Under the pieces are notes generated by a model. The model was not told where the DNA came from. It did no database searches and worked only from the letters and a program-made list of their open reading frames with translations. Positions 44,936 to 54,686 of a stretch of DNA of 64,000 nt are shown piece by piece. The stretch spans positions 62,001 to 126,000 of the forward strand of contig NZ_FNOE01000006.1 in NCBI RefSeq assembly GCF_900106555.1. The letters run 5' to 3'. This DNA comes from Nitrosomonas oligotropha. Lineage in GTDB: Bacteria; Pseudomonadota; Gammaproteobacteria; Burkholderiales; Nitrosomonadaceae. Position 1 is the stretch's first letter, and each line of letters begins with the position of its first letter. Position numbers and translations under genes: made by a program.

Positions 44936-46648
44936 TTAAACACCTGAAGCCACAGCCTTACCCCACGAATCGCGCAAAGTTACAGCACGGTTAAATACCG
45001 GCTTACCGGGTTTCATATCGAGCCGGTCGGCGACAAAATAGCCGTTACGCTCGAACTGAAAGCTTTGTTCCGGCTGCGCATCGCACAACGATTGTTCCAC
45101 ATAAGCGGTGATAATTTGTTTCGACTCGGGATTCAACGCGGTTTTGTAATCCTTGTCGCCGCTATCCGGATGGGGGTCGGTAAACAAGCGGTCGTACAAG
45201 CGCACTTCCGCTACTTGCGCATGCTTGACCGAGAGCCAATGGATATTGCCTTTGACTTTGCGGCTATCCGCGCCGGGCGTTCCGCTTTTGGTATCGGGAT
45301 CGTAAGTGCAATGAATCGCTTCGATGTCGCCCTGCGCATTTTTATCGACTTGCACGCATTTGACGATAAAAGCATAGCGCAATCGCACTTCTGCTCCCGG
45401 CGATAGACGGAAATAGCCCTTGGCGGGCACTTCCATGAAATCGTCGCGTTCGATGTACAGCACTTTGGAAAACGGGATCGTGCGTTTGCCCCATTCCGGT
45501 TTTTGCGGGTGATTCGGTGCAAAGCAGTCTTCTTGCTGATCTTCCGGATAGTTGTCGATGATCAGTTTGAGCGGCTTCAGAACGGCAACACGGCGCGGCG
45601 CATGTTCGTTTAAGTCCTCGCGCAAACAATCTTCCAATATGCTCATGTCGATCCAAGAATCCGCCTTGCTGATGCCAATACGCTCGGCAAACAGGCGGAT
45701 CGTGCGCGGCGTAAAACCGCGGCGGCGCACACCGGCGAGGGTGCTCAAGCGCGGATCGTCCCAGCCGTCGACCAGTTTCTTCTCCACCAATTCAATCAGT
45801 TTGCGCTTGCTCATGACCGTGTAGGTCAGATTGAGGCGGGCAAATTCGATCTGCTGCGGGTGGCACGGCACTTTACCTGCCAGTTGATCCAGTACCCAAT
45901 CGTACAACGGGCGGTGATCTTCAAATTCCAGCGTACACAAGGAGTGCGTGATGCGCTCCAGTGCGTCGGAAATGCAGTGCGTGTAATCGTACATCGGGTA
46001 AATGCACCATTGATCGCCGGTGCGCTGGTGATGCACATGACGGATGCGGTAAATCACCGGGTCGCGCATGTTGATGTTGGGCGACGCCATGTCGATCTTG
46101 GCTCGCAGCACGTATTGACCATCAGCAAACTCACCGGCCTTCATGCGGCGGAATAAATCCAGGCTTTCAGCGGCCGGGCGGTCACGATAGGGGCTGTTCT
46201 TGCCGGGATGAATGAGTGTGCCGCGATATTCGCGGATTTCCTCAGCAGAGAGGCTCTCGACGTAGGCTTTGTCCTGAGTGATCAGATACTCGGCAAATTC
46301 GTACAGCTGATTGAAGTAATCGGACGAATAATACAAGTGCTTGCCCCAATCAAACCCCAGCCATGACACGCTGTCGCAAATCGAGTCGACATATTCCTGC
46401 GCTTCCTTTTCCGGATTGGTATCGTCAAAACGTAAATGACACACTCCGCCGTAATCATGCGCGATACCGAAATTCAAGCAGATACTCTTGGCGTGCCCGA
46501 TGTGCAAATAGCCATTCGGTTCGGGCGGGAAACGCGTTTCCACACGCCCGTTCCATTTACCGGTGCGGTTATCCTCGTCGATGATATTGCGGATGAAATT
46601 GGCTGGCGTTGCATCAACGAATGGATTGGTTTCTGGTTTTTCTTTCAC
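44936..46648 (-). CDS. glnS: Glutaminyl-tRNA synthetase
   Basis: This 570-residue class I synthetase charges tRNA-Gln. The HIGH signature is found in [20 protein letters not shown] (49-52) and the KMSKS-type motif is [47 protein letters not shown] and two C-terminal beta-barrels for anticodon reading ([17 protein letters not shown] and onward) complete the protein. Length is normal (E. coli 554). The start [10 protein letters not shown] fits the family. Its presence means that tRNA-Gln can be charged directly. Confidence 0.97.
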   Translation of the reverse strand: MKEKPETNPFVDATPANFIRNIIDEDNRTGKWNGRVETRFPPEPNGYLHIGHAKSICLNFGIAHDYGGVCHLRFDDTNPEKEAQEYVDSICDSVSWLGFDWGKHLYYSSDYFNQLYEFAEYLITQDKAYVESLSAEEIREYRGTLIHPGKNSPYRDRPAAESLDLFRRMKAGEFADGQYVLRAKIDMASPNINMRDPVIYRIRHVHHQRTGDQWCIYPMYDYTHCISDALERITHSLCTLEFEDHRPLYDWVLDQLAGKVPCHPQQIEFARLNLTYTVMSKRKLIELVEKKLVDGWDDPRLSTLAGVRRRGFTPRTIRLFAERIGISKADSWIDMSILEDCLREDLNEHAPRRVAVLKPLKLIIDNYPEDQQEDCFAPNHPQKPEWGKRTIPFSKVLYIERDDFMEVPAKGYFRLSPGAEVRLRYAFIVKCVQVDKNAQGDIEAIHCTYDPDTKSGTPGADSRKVKGNIHWLSVKHAQVAEVRLYDRLFTDPHPDSGDKDYKTALNPESKQIITAYVEQSLCDAQPEQSFQFERNGYFVADRLDMKPGKPVFNRAVTLRDSWGKAVASGV

Positions 46649-46820
46649 AGCTGGTCTCTCGGTATGTGGTTGATACGTTAAGGTGGAATGCTTGCCATCC
46701 CTTACAGGATGAGATTATAGCGGCGATTGGTTTAAAATCCATCATTCTTCGGTAAGCCATGCTGGCTTGCGGTTTACTGCAAAAATACGCCAACCCGGCA
46801 TCAAATAACGCATTCTATAT

Positions 46821-46849
46821 TTGACTTTTGTTGATCCCTGACTTAAAAT
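46821..46849 (+). promoter_or_regulatory. Sigma-70 promoter for rplM-rpsI
   Basis: TTGACT (46821-46826), a 17-bp spacer and TAAAAT (46844-46849) make a near-consensus promoter. A start site near 46856 would give a leader of about 30 nt before the GTG at 46885. This supports that start over the upstream ATG at 46828, which lies inside the promoter. Confidence 0.75.
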
Positions 46850-46884
46850 TCGCGGCTCTTTTTGAATACGCAGGACAGGTTTTT

Positions 46885-47319
46885 GTGAAAACATTTTCAG
46901 CCAAACCACACGAAGTAAATCATGACTGGTTTGTCATTGACGCGACCGGTAAAGTTTTGGGCCGCCTTGCTTCGCAGATTGCTTACCGCTTACGCGGCAA
47001 ACATAAACCCATTTATACACCGCACGTTGATACCGGCGATTATATCGTTGTAGTCAATGCTGACAAATTGCGTGTCACGGGCAATAAAGCGGAAGGTAAA
47101 ATTTATTATCGCCATAGCGGTTATCCAGGCGGAATCTACGCAACCAGTTTCAAGAAAATGCACGCGCGTTTTCCAACCCGTCCGCTTGAAAAAGCCGTCA
47201 AAGGCATGCTGCCCAAGGGACCATTGGGTTATGCGATGCTCAAGAAATTGAAAATATATGCTGGCGATACGCACCCACATGCCGCTCAACAACCAAAACC
47301 ACTTGAAATTCGAGCATAA
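46885..47319 (+). CDS. rplM: Large ribosomal subunit protein uL13
   Basis: This 144-residue ribosomal protein begins at a GTG ([20 protein letters not shown] follows), as shown by family alignment and by the promoter just upstream. Visible motifs are [43 protein letters not shown] and [19 protein letters not shown]. coli L13 has 142 residues. AGGACAGG a few bases upstream may serve as ribosome-binding site. It forms the conserved operon rplM-rpsI, 5 nt apart. Confidence 0.96.
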   Translation: MKTFSAKPHEVNHDWFVIDATGKVLGRLASQIAYRLRGKHKPIYTPHVDTGDYIVVVNADKLRVTGNKAEGKIYYRHSGYPGGIYATSFKKMHARFPTRPLEKAVKGMLPKGPLGYAMLKKLKIYAGDTHPHAAQQPKPLEIRA

Positions 47320-47324
47320 TATCT

Positions 47325-47717
47325 ATGGCTACTCAATATAATTATGGTACTGGCCGGCGTAAAAGCGCTGTCGCTCGTGTTTTTATCAAACCGGGAAAAG
47401 GTGCAATTATCATCAACGATAAACCGATTGATGTTTACTTCTCTCGCGAAACGGGCCGCATGATTGCGAAACAACCGCTGGAACTTACAAATAATGCCAA
47501 TACTTTTGATATTATGGTAAACATTCATGGCGGCGGTGAATCCGGTCAGGCTGGTGCAGTGCGTCATGGCATTACACGTGCACTGATTGATTATGATTCA
47601 GCTTTAAAATCTGTCCTTAGTAAAGCAGGACTGGTTACCCGCGATGCACGTGAAGTGGAAAGGAAAAAAGTAGGCTTGCGGAAAGCCCGGCGACGCAAAC
47701 AATTCTCTAAACGATAA
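47325..47717 (+). CDS. rpsI: Small ribosomal subunit protein uS9
   Basis: This 130-residue protein has the S9 pattern: [40 protein letters not shown] and the basic C-terminal tail [17 protein letters not shown] that reaches the P-site tRNA. It starts 5 nt after rplM and is followed by a strong terminator. Length equals that of E. coli S9 (130). Confidence 0.97.
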   Translation: MATQYNYGTGRRKSAVARVFIKPGKGAIIINDKPIDVYFSRETGRMIAKQPLELTNNANTFDIMVNIHGGGESGQAGAVRHGITRALIDYDSALKSVLSKAGLVTRDAREVERKKVGLRKARRRKQFSKR

Positions 47718-47738
47718 TTTTTTATCGCAGGGATTATC

Positions 47739-47771
47739 AAAAAGCCGCCTCCTTCCGGGCGGCTTTTTTAT
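47739..47771 (+). terminator. Rho-independent terminator after rpsI
   Basis: AAAGCCGCC, an 8-nt loop and GGCGGCTTT are followed by TTTTTA. The stem is GC-rich with flanking A/T pairs and lies about 25 nt after the rpsI stop, so rplM-rpsI is separated from argC. Confidence 0.92.
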
Positions 47772-47822
47772 TGGATAACAAATAAGTAAAACCTATACCG
47801 AAGAAATATCTCTGGAGTTACG

Positions 47823-48851
47823 ATGATCAATGTCGGCATTGTCGGTGGAACCGGTTACACAGGCGTAGAGCTATTGCGCTTACTGGCGCAACATCCCAAA
47901 GTAAAAATCAAGGCGATAACATCGCGTAGCGAAGCAGGCATGAGTGTCGCCGAATTATTCACCAATCTGCGCGGACATATCGACCTCAAATTCAGCGATC
48001 CTGCTGACGCAAAACTCGCCAAGTGCGACGTGGTTTTTTTTGCCACACCGAATGGCATTGCGATGCAGCAAGCGGAATCGCTATTGAAAGCGGATGTAAA
48101 AGTCATCGATCTGGCAGCCGATTTCCGCATCAAGGATGTCGCAGAATGGGAAAAATGGTATGGCATGCAGCATGCTTGTCCTAATCTGGTTGCCGAGGCT
48201 GTATACGGCTTACCGGAAATTAACCGCGAGAAAGTCAAGAATGCCCGCCTGATCGCTAATCCGGGCTGTTACCCAACAGCCGTGCAACTGGGCTTCCTGC
48301 CGCTGATCGAAGCCGGTGTGGTCGATATCAAACATCTGATCGCCGATGTCAAATCCGGTGTTTCCGGTGCCGGACGAAAGGCCGAAATACATACCCTGCA
48401 CGCCGAAGCGTCGGATAATTTCAAAGCTTACGGTGTTCCGGGACACCGTCATCTACCGGAGATTAGACAAGGGCTCTCCAATGTGGCCAAGAAACCGGTC
48501 GGTTTGACATTTGTTCCGCATCTGGTACCGATGATTCGCGGCATTCATGCGACACTCTATGCCAAGCTGACCAAACAATTGGATTTACAAGCGCTATACG
48601 AGAAACGTTACCAAGACGAGGCTTTTGTCGATGTACTGCCCGCTGGCAAACACCCGGAAACCCGCTCTGTGCGGGGTTCCAACCTTTGCCGCATCGCCGT
48701 GCACCAACCGCAAAACAGCGATACCGTCGTGATCCTGTCGGTAACCGATAATCTGGTCAAAGGTGCGGCAGGGCAAGCAATACAAAACATGAACATCATG
48801 TTCGGCTTGCCTGAAACACTCGGCATCAATCAGGTTCCGCTCCTGCCTTGA
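47823..48851 (+). CDS. argC: N-acetyl-gamma-glutamyl-phosphate reductase
   Basis: This 342-residue enzyme makes N-acetylglutamate semialdehyde with NADPH in arginine synthesis. The Rossmann start [18 protein letters not shown], the [10 protein letters not shown] segment and the active-site cysteine C149 in [19 protein letters not shown] are clear. The later [14 protein letters not shown] and [12 protein letters not shown] stretches also fit. It follows the rpsI terminator and has GGAG just before the ATG. Other arg genes are not present here. Confidence 0.96.
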   Translation: MINVGIVGGTGYTGVELLRLLAQHPKVKIKAITSRSEAGMSVAELFTNLRGHIDLKFSDPADAKLAKCDVVFFATPNGIAMQQAESLLKADVKVIDLAADFRIKDVAEWEKWYGMQHACPNLVAEAVYGLPEINREKVKNARLIANPGCYPTAVQLGFLPLIEAGVVDIKHLIADVKSGVSGAGRKAEIHTLHAEASDNFKAYGVPGHRHLPEIRQGLSNVAKKPVGLTFVPHLVPMIRGIHATLYAKLTKQLDLQALYEKRYQDEAFVDVLPAGKHPETRSVRGSNLCRIAVHQPQNSDTVVILSVTDNLVKGAAGQAIQNMNIMFGLPETLGINQVPLLP

Positions 48852-48912
48852 ACATGCTGAATACTCCGCTCTTCGCGGATAAATCGAATTTGCACCGGCA
48901 GGGCGCTTAACA

Positions 48913-49647
48913 GTGTTCAAGTTTTTCCAGAAAAAACCGCAGATTCTCTCCCAGCGCGTTGTCGTACGCCCGCATCGTTCATGGCAATTCTACTTAGCTG
49001 TCACTGCAATAGTCTGTTCCTTACTGGCTGCACTCTCCTGGGGCATGTACGAAGCAGGCAGGCACTCAGTGGATGAACTGGACGATAGGATCGAGGAGAA
49101 AACGTCGTATCTATTTGATCCCGGCGGTTGCCGGCAAACCAAGAAACAAAAATTGTGCACGCAAATTGGTGATTTGATTCAACAAGTACAAATCAGCAAT
49201 ACCGCCAACCAGAATCTCGCCGAAGAAGTAAAGTCACTCGCTGCCGAAAATGACCATCTCAAGGAAAAACTGGAGTTTTTCCACAATCTTGTCGCCAACA
49301 ATACAAAAAGCGGTATTTCCATTTATCAATTCAGCCTGAAAGAAACGCAAACACCGGGGCAGTACCGCTACGCGCTAACACTCATCCAGGGCGGAGAAAG
49401 ACCGAATGATTTCAAGGGGAACTTAAGGTTCAAAGTAAAATTGCTGCAGAAGGATCAAAGTAAAGTAATACCGCTGGTCAACAAGAATTCCAAGCAGGAT
49501 TTTCCGATCAACTTCAAGTTCATTCATCGGCTGGAAGAGCATTTTCAAGTATCTCCGGATACCAGCGTAGAAAGCATTCAAGTGCAAATTTACAAAAATG
49601 GCGACAAAAAACCTATCGTCACTGAGACTGTCCAACCAGCATCGTGA
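48913..49647 (+). CDS. Membrane-anchored coiled-coil protein (DUF6776-like)
   Basis: This 244-residue protein begins with a GTG (FKFFQKKPQILSQRVVVRPH follows), has one membrane helix (about 25-47, FYLAVTAIVCSLLAALSW), then a coiled coil (about 80-120) and a beta-rich C-terminal domain. The family assignment to DUF6776 is from memory. It would sit in the inner membrane with most of the chain in the periplasm. It precedes the bactofilin gene by 12 nt, so they are co-transcribed; the pair may act together in envelope organisation, an inference from context only. Confidence 0.75.
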   Translation: MFKFFQKKPQILSQRVVVRPHRSWQFYLAVTAIVCSLLAALSWGMYEAGRHSVDELDDRIEEKTSYLFDPGGCRQTKKQKLCTQIGDLIQQVQISNTANQNLAEEVKSLAAENDHLKEKLEFFHNLVANNTKSGISIYQFSLKETQTPGQYRYALTLIQGGERPNDFKGNLRFKVKLLQKDQSKVIPLVNKNSKQDFPINFKFIHRLEEHFQVSPDTSVESIQVQIYKNGDKKPIVTETVQPAS

Positions 49648-49659
49648 AGGAGAAAGAAT

Positions 49660-50121
49660 ATGTTCGGTAGAAAAAAGAAAAACCAGCTCCATCATCATAT
49701 CGATACCTTGATTGGCGCAAACACAAATATCACCGGCGATATCCATTTCACCGGCGGCCTGCGGATTGACGGACATATTACCGGCAATGTCATTGCAACC
49801 GATGACGAGCACAGCACCTTGGTTCTCAGTACCGAAGGCCGCATCGAAGGGAAAATAAAGGCCGCTAATGTTGTCATCAACGGTACGGTAACCGGCCCTA
49901 TCGATGCAGCCGGATATTTGGAATTACAGGAAAAAGCGAAGGTATATGGCGATGTACAGTACGGTTCGATAGAGATCCAACTCGGTGCTTCTGTTGATGG
50001 AAAAATGCTCCATCACAACAAACCGGAATCCGGGAATGCGCAACAGCTCGAGAAAATGATAACATTATTGCCACCCTCGGCTGATCAGCCGCACATAGCG
50101 GCAGAAAAGGAAGCATCATAG
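49660..50121 (+). CDS. Bactofilin (polymer-forming cytoskeletal protein)
   Basis: This 153-residue protein forms filaments without nucleotides. The bactofilin core is a right-handed beta-helix seen in the repeats DTLIGANTNITGDIHFTGGL, RIDGHITGNVIATD, LSTEGRIEGKIKAANVVING and EKAKVYGDVQYGSIEIQLGA. Short polar tails flank it. A ribosome-binding site GAAGGAGAAAG precedes the ATG. Bactofilins often serve as scaffolds for cell-wall enzymes; an M23 peptidase gene lies about 1.6 kb downstream, although on the opposite strand. Confidence 0.92.
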   Translation: MFGRKKKNQLHHHIDTLIGANTNITGDIHFTGGLRIDGHITGNVIATDDEHSTLVLSTEGRIEGKIKAANVVINGTVTGPIDAAGYLELQEKAKVYGDVQYGSIEIQLGASVDGKMLHHNKPESGNAQQLEKMITLLPPSADQPHIAAEKEAS

Positions 50122-50140
50122 CCAGCAAGCTGCCGGATGT

Positions 50141-50150
50141 TTGCTATACT
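50141..50150 (+). promoter_or_regulatory. Extended -10 promoter for erpA
   Basis: TTGCTATACT contains an extended -10 (TGC before TATACT, 50145-50150) located about 27 nt before the erpA ATG. No good -35 hexamer is present, which is normal for extended -10 promoters. It lies just past the bactofilin stop codon. Confidence 0.5.
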
Positions 50151-50176
50151 GAAAACATTATGAGGATAAAACAAAT

Positions 50177-50521
50177 ATGAGCACTGAAAATCACACCCCG
50201 CTTTTATTTACTGAAAATGCGGCTTTTAAAGTCAAACAATTGATTGACGAAGAAGGCAACAATAATCTCAAACTCAGGGTCTTTGTCAGCGGCGGCGGCT
50301 GCTCGGGCTTTCAGTATGGTTTTACCTTTGATGAAACTATCAACGAAGATGACACCATCATGGAGAAAAACGGCGTCAAGCTCCTGGTCGATCCAATGAG
50401 TTTTCAGTATCTGATCGGCGCTGAAATTGATTACCAGGAAAATATAAAAGGCGCTCAGTTCGTTATCAAAAACCCAGGCGCTAGCAGTACATGCGGTTGC
50501 GGTTCGTCGTTCTCGGTATAA
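50177..50521 (+). CDS. erpA: Iron-sulfur cluster insertion protein ErpA
   Basis: This 114-residue A-type carrier passes Fe-S clusters to apoproteins. The three cysteine ligands are present: C42 in [12 protein letters not shown] and C106 and C108 in [12 protein letters not shown]. The sequence [20 protein letters not shown] and the [15 protein letters not shown] block match ErpA better than IscA. An extended -10 promoter precedes it. A 6-bp stem CGGCGG/CCGCCG (50530-50552) lies between it and the convergent anmK and may serve as a transcription end. Confidence 0.93.
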   Translation: MSTENHTPLLFTENAAFKVKQLIDEEGNNNLKLRVFVSGGGCSGFQYGFTFDETINEDDTIMEKNGVKLLVDPMSFQYLIGAEIDYQENIKGAQFVIKNPGASSTCGCGSSFSV

Positions 50522-50529
50522 ATTTCACG

Positions 50530-50552
50530 CGGCGGTATTAATCGAGCCGCCG
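50530..50552. other. Inverted repeat between convergent erpA and anmK
   Basis: CGGCGG and CCGCCG pair around an 11-nt loop in the 32-nt gap between the two stop codons. No T-run is present on either side, so termination is uncertain. Confidence 0.3.
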
Positions 50553-50553
50553 T

Positions 50554-51654
50554 TCAAGCGGGATAAATCGCGCCTAAAATCCTGTTTCCTTTAGCGCCGG
50601 TCACTTCCGCCAAACTGCCCGCTTTCCGCACAATAGCCTGGTGCGCCAGCCAGGCAAATGCAAATGCTTCCACCCAATCGGCCGCGACACCCAGTTGATC
50701 GGTCAAAGCCACAATCTTTCCCGGCATGCTAATGGTCAGGCGATCAACCAGCGCCGTATTATGCGCCCCGCCGCCGCATAGATAAATTTCTTCAGCCGCC
50801 GGGCAATGTTCCTGTATCGACCGCGCAATCGTCGTTGCCGTCAATTGCAGCAAAGAGGCCTGCACATCGCGCGGCGCTTCGTCACCGCATAGCTTTTGTT
50901 CCAGCCAATGCAGATTAAACAGATCCCTGCCGGTGCTTTTGGGCGGTTTGCGGGCAAAAAAATCCTCGGACAAGAAGCGCTCCAGCAACGCAGGAATGAT
51001 GCGACCGCTAGCTGCCCATCGCCCATCTTTGTCATACGTATTTCCGGTATGACGCGAGCACCAGGCATCCATTAATAAATTGCCGGGGCCGCAATCGAAA
51101 CCACTGACTGACTGATGATGATCAAGGCAAGTGATGTTTGCGATGCCGCCAATATTGACGATGACACGATGATGATCGGCATGTTTAAAAACAGCATGAT
51201 GAAACGCCGGAACCAATGGCGCACCCTGCCCGCCCGCCGCAATATCGCGGCTTCTGAAATCCGCAACAACGGTAATCTGCGCCAGTTCCGCCAGCAAAGC
51301 GGCGTTGATGAGCTGGATGGTGTAATTTTTACCGGTTTCGGGACAATGCCGGACCGTTTGGCCATGACAACCGATAGCAGTAATTTGCCGCGCCGCGATA
51401 CCGGTATTTTCCAGCACTCCCGCAGTGGCTTGTGCATACAGGGAAGACAGTTGGTTACTGAGAATAGCCGCGCGATTCAGTTCATCGTGACCGGGTTGAT
51501 GCAGCGCCAATAACTGCTCGCGCAATTCGTCATCGTACGGACAAAAAAATGTTCGCAGCAGCACCGGTGCGGCCGCACTGAAGTCAACCAGAGCGGCATC
51601 CACACCGTCCAGACTGGTGCCGGACATGATGCCGATGTAGTATGCGGATTCCAA
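50554..51654 (-). CDS. anmK: Anhydro-N-acetylmuramic acid kinase
   Basis: This 366-residue kinase converts 1,6-anhydro-MurNAc from cell-wall turnover to MurNAc-6-phosphate. The ATP-binding start GIMSGTSLDGVDAALVDF, ITAIGCHGQTVRHCP, IVNIGGIANITCL, GFDCGPGNLLMDAW and YLCGGGAHN are all family landmarks. Length is normal (E. coli 369). The M23 peptidase gene lies 76 nt upstream on the same strand; both deal with peptidoglycan, so a shared transcript is plausible. Confidence 0.95.
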   Translation of the reverse strand: MESAYYIGIMSGTSLDGVDAALVDFSAAAPVLLRTFFCPYDDELREQLLALHQPGHDELNRAAILSNQLSSLYAQATAGVLENTGIAARQITAIGCHGQTVRHCPETGKNYTIQLINAALLAELAQITVVADFRSRDIAAGGQGAPLVPAFHHAVFKHADHHRVIVNIGGIANITCLDHHQSVSGFDCGPGNLLMDAWCSRHTGNTYDKDGRWAASGRIIPALLERFLSEDFFARKPPKSTGRDLFNLHWLEQKLCGDEAPRDVQASLLQLTATTIARSIQEHCPAAEEIYLCGGGAHNTALVDRLTISMPGKIVALTDQLGVAADWVEAFAFAWLAHQAIVRKAGSLAEVTGAKGNRILGAIYPA

Positions 51655-51730
51655 CGATTTTCGATGCTTAAAGCAGAGTTGATGACGGCGGTGTTACGTC
51701 AAAACCGCCGTCCGGGATGTGAAATTGGAA

Positions 51731-53065
51731 TTATTCCAGTGCAGCGAGATGAATACTACGCATGATGTTCAAACGTGCAACCAGCGCATGGGTTTCCTTC
51801 TGGAAAGTATTCAAATCCCGTTTTGCAATTGGCGGGGCCGATGGCAGCACCACGTTGGTTGGATCGCGCTGCACACCGTCGATGCGCAATTCGTAGTGCA
51901 AGTGCGGGCCGGTCGCCATACCGGTCGAGCCGACATAACCGATCACGTCACCCTGGCTGATACGCTTACCTTTACTCATTCCACTCGCAAATCGCGACAA
52001 ATGGCCATACGCGGTTTCGTATTTACCGTTATGTTTCAGCACAACCAAATTACCGTATCCTTTTTGTGAACCTGAAAACGCCACGATACCGCTGGCTGTC
52101 GCTTTAACCGGTGTGCCGGTCGGAGCCGCATAATCTATGCCTTTATGGGCGCGCCATTCTTTCAGAATGGGATGAAAACGCGCATTGGTAAAACCGGAAC
52201 TGACGCGCGAAAAAGTAAGCGGCGAAAGCAGAAATGCTTTACGTAAACTTTCCCCTTTCGGGGTGTAATATCCGTCTGCACCGTTGGATGATTTAAAGTA
52301 TATCGCTTGATGCGATTTGCCTTTATTGACAAATTCAGCCGCTAAAACACGGCCGGTTTTGGTGCGCTTGCCATTGTCATTGGCAAATGTTTCATAAACG
52401 ACAGTAAAGCGGTCGCCTTGGCGTAAATCACGGTAAAAATCGATTTCCGATGCAAAAATTTCAGTCAATTGCATCGCGATATTATTGGGTATGCCTGCAT
52501 TATCGGTTGCGGCAAACAGTGAGCTGTTAATTTCGCCGGACTTCATATGAACCCGCGTATCCAGCTCGACCGGCTGTTCGGTCATTTTGAATGCATCAGC
52601 TGTTTTTTCCATTAAAAACAGCTCTTCGTTACCGAAGAAATAGCGCAACGTTAACAGCTCGCCGTCCGCTGTCGTTTGCGCATAAACGGTTTGTCCCGGT
52701 TTCAATTGGCGCATTGCGCGGCTTCCACGCGCAGCCTGCAGAAAATCCGTTGAATCCTGATCACTCACGTCCAGACGGTTTAAGATCGCTGCAATCGTAT
52801 CACCCCGGCGGATATTTTCCTGGCGCCAAAAGGTTTGATTCGCTTGAGTCTCAGCAATAGCCTCTGGAATAGATATATCCAGAACGACTTCTTCGACTTG
52901 GATTTCTTCAAATGAGGGGGAATTAGGTGCAATACCGAATGCAGTGACTATACCGAACAGTGGTATGCTGGATAAAGCTACCAGCCAGCGAATTGATTTT
53001 TTTGTTAGTTTTGATGATTTTTGAGCTAGAATCCCTTGTTTATTGCTAATAGGCGTATATAGCAT
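51731..53065 (-). CDS. M23-family peptidoglycan peptidase (MepM-like)
   Basis: This 444-residue protein has an N-terminal membrane anchor (about 27-47, IRWLVALSSIPLFGIVTAFG) and a LysM-like/OapA segment (IRRGDTIAAILNRLDV). The C-terminal zinc peptidase has its ligands in WRAHKGIDYAAPTGTPV and TGMATGPHLHYEL. Such enzymes cut peptide cross-links in peptidoglycan at the inner face of the periplasm. It sits between anmK and the divergent tyrS, an arrangement common in betaproteobacteria. The 154-nt gap to tyrS is AT-rich and must hold both promoters. Confidence 0.93.
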   Translation of the reverse strand: MLYTPISNKQGILAQKSSKLTKKSIRWLVALSSIPLFGIVTAFGIAPNSPSFEEIQVEEVVLDISIPEAIAETQANQTFWRQENIRRGDTIAAILNRLDVSDQDSTDFLQAARGSRAMRQLKPGQTVYAQTTADGELLTLRYFFGNEELFLMEKTADAFKMTEQPVELDTRVHMKSGEINSSLFAATDNAGIPNNIAMQLTEIFASEIDFYRDLRQGDRFTVVYETFANDNGKRTKTGRVLAAEFVNKGKSHQAIYFKSSNGADGYYTPKGESLRKAFLLSPLTFSRVSSGFTNARFHPILKEWRAHKGIDYAAPTGTPVKATASGIVAFSGSQKGYGNLVVLKHNGKYETAYGHLSRFASGMSKGKRISQGDVIGYVGSTGMATGPHLHYELRIDGVQRDPTNVVLPSAPPIAKRDLNTFQKETHALVARLNIMRSIHLAALE

Positions 53066-53219
53066 CTATGAAGTACCTCCAGTCTTTGTATCATTTTTGC
53101 AAACAGGCGCGAGTCTAACACGAAAATAGTTAATTTGTACTAGGAAACAACTAATATTGTACTAATAAATTCTCTTTAATTACACAAATTTTAATAAAAA
53201 TCATAAATTTAGCAATATC

Positions 53220-54422
53220 GTGAAAAAATCAATATTATCTGATCTTAAAATTATAAAACGCGGCAGTCACGAACTATTAGTGGAAACAGAGCTGGAAAGT
53301 AAGCTTATTTCTGGAAATCCGCTGCGGGTTAAAGCAGGATTCGACCCGACAGCCCCGGATTTGCACCTCGGACACACGGTTTTACTGAATAAATTGCGTC
53401 AGTTACAGGATATGGGACATCATATTCTGTTCCTGATCGGCGATTTCACCGGCATGATCGGCGACCCCAGCGGAAAGAACAGTACCCGCCCGCCCCTGAC
53501 ACAGGAACAAGTCGCGGAAAATGCCCAATCCTATACCACTCAGGTTTTCAAAATATTGAAACAGGAACAAACCGAGGTCGTTTTCAACTCCACCTGGATG
53601 GATAAGCTGAACGCCGCCGATCTGATCAAACTCGCCGCAACGCATACCGTCGCACGCATGCTGGAACGGGATGATTTCGATAAACGCTACCGCAACAACC
53701 AGCCCATCGCCATTCATGAATTTCTCTATCCTTTGATACAGGGATACGATTCCGTCGCACTGAAAGCGGATTTGGAGTTAGGCGGCACCGATCAAAAATT
53801 CAACCTGCTGATGGGGCGCGAGTTACAAAGGCACTTCGGCCAACCGCAGCAATGCATACTCATGATGCCACTGCTGGAAGGGCTCGATGGCGTCAATAAA
53901 ATGTCCAAGTCGCTGAATAATTATGTCGGCATCACGGAGAGTCCGAAAGAAATCTTCGGCAAGCTGATGTCGGTATCGGATCAACTGATGTGGCGTTATC
54001 TCGAATTACTGTCTTTCGAATCGCTGCAAACCATCCGCACATGGCACGAAGAAGTCGAAAATGGCCGTAATCCGCGCGACATCAAGGTCAAGCTCGCACA
54101 GGAAATCGTCGCGCGCTTTCATAGCCAGCAAGCTGCCGAAGAAGCGCTGGCCGATTTTGAAGCACGCTTTCGACACGGCGCGCTGCCCGACGAAATACCG
54201 GAGAAAATCATCCCAACTACGGATGGAGAAATTCCGCTAGTGCAATTATTAAAACAAGCCGGATTGACTGCCAGCACCAGCGAAGCGCTCCGCATGATCG
54301 AACAAGGCGCAGTCAAATTGGATGGCGAAAAAGTGGAAGATAAATCCACCAAAATTAAACGGGGAGAATCCGTCGTTATTCAGGTCGGCAAACGAAAGTT
54401 CGCCAAAGCCATCATTCAGTAA
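53220..54422 (+). CDS. tyrS: Tyrosyl-tRNA synthetase
   Basis: This 400-residue class I synthetase begins with a GTG ([20 protein letters not shown] follows). The HIGH-type motif is HLGH (49-52, in [16 protein letters not shown]) and the second signature is KMSKS (227-231). An S4 RNA-binding domain ends the protein ([20 protein letters not shown]). It belongs to the TyrZ-type group of about 400 residues by length and by KMSKS. It is divergent from the M23 peptidase gene. Confidence 0.95.
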   Translation: MKKSILSDLKIIKRGSHELLVETELESKLISGNPLRVKAGFDPTAPDLHLGHTVLLNKLRQLQDMGHHILFLIGDFTGMIGDPSGKNSTRPPLTQEQVAENAQSYTTQVFKILKQEQTEVVFNSTWMDKLNAADLIKLAATHTVARMLERDDFDKRYRNNQPIAIHEFLYPLIQGYDSVALKADLELGGTDQKFNLLMGRELQRHFGQPQQCILMMPLLEGLDGVNKMSKSLNNYVGITESPKEIFGKLMSVSDQLMWRYLELLSFESLQTIRTWHEEVENGRNPRDIKVKLAQEIVARFHSQQAAEEALADFEARFRHGALPDEIPEKIIPTTDGEIPLVQLLKQAGLTASTSEALRMIEQGAVKLDGEKVEDKSTKIKRGESVVIQVGKRKFAKAIIQ

Positions 54423-54441
54423 CTCACCGGTTGCGAATAAT

Positions 54442-54470
54442 TTGCATGCTCGGGAAGAACCCGCTATACT
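54442..54470 (+). promoter_or_regulatory. Sigma-70 promoter with long leader for the DEAD-box helicase
   Basis: TTGCAT (54442-54447), a 17-bp spacer and TATACT (54465-54470) form a good promoter 217 nt before the helicase start codon. This would give an untranslated leader of about 210 nt, a feature of cold-shock-induced helicase and csp mRNAs. The leader has no ORF. Confidence 0.65.
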
Positions 54471-54686
54471 GCGCGGCCTAAGTTGATCGTAATCTCTGAT
54501 TCGGTCAACTTTCCTGGTCTCATCGTTCCTGGCCTCTCCTAAATTTTTCAAGTTTTTCCGGAAAATGTGCAACAACTTTGGTTAGCGGCGATGCTTTATT
54601 AATGCGCTTGCAAGGTTATGCACCATCACCATTTTGGCAATGTTTTCTTGCCCGCGCGTTCTATTTCACTTTTTTAGGAAATCAAC

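Noticed and set aside
46828..46884. Upstream ATG start for rplM
   Set aside because: It lies within the promoter at 46821-46849, and the L13 family starts at the GTG at 46885.
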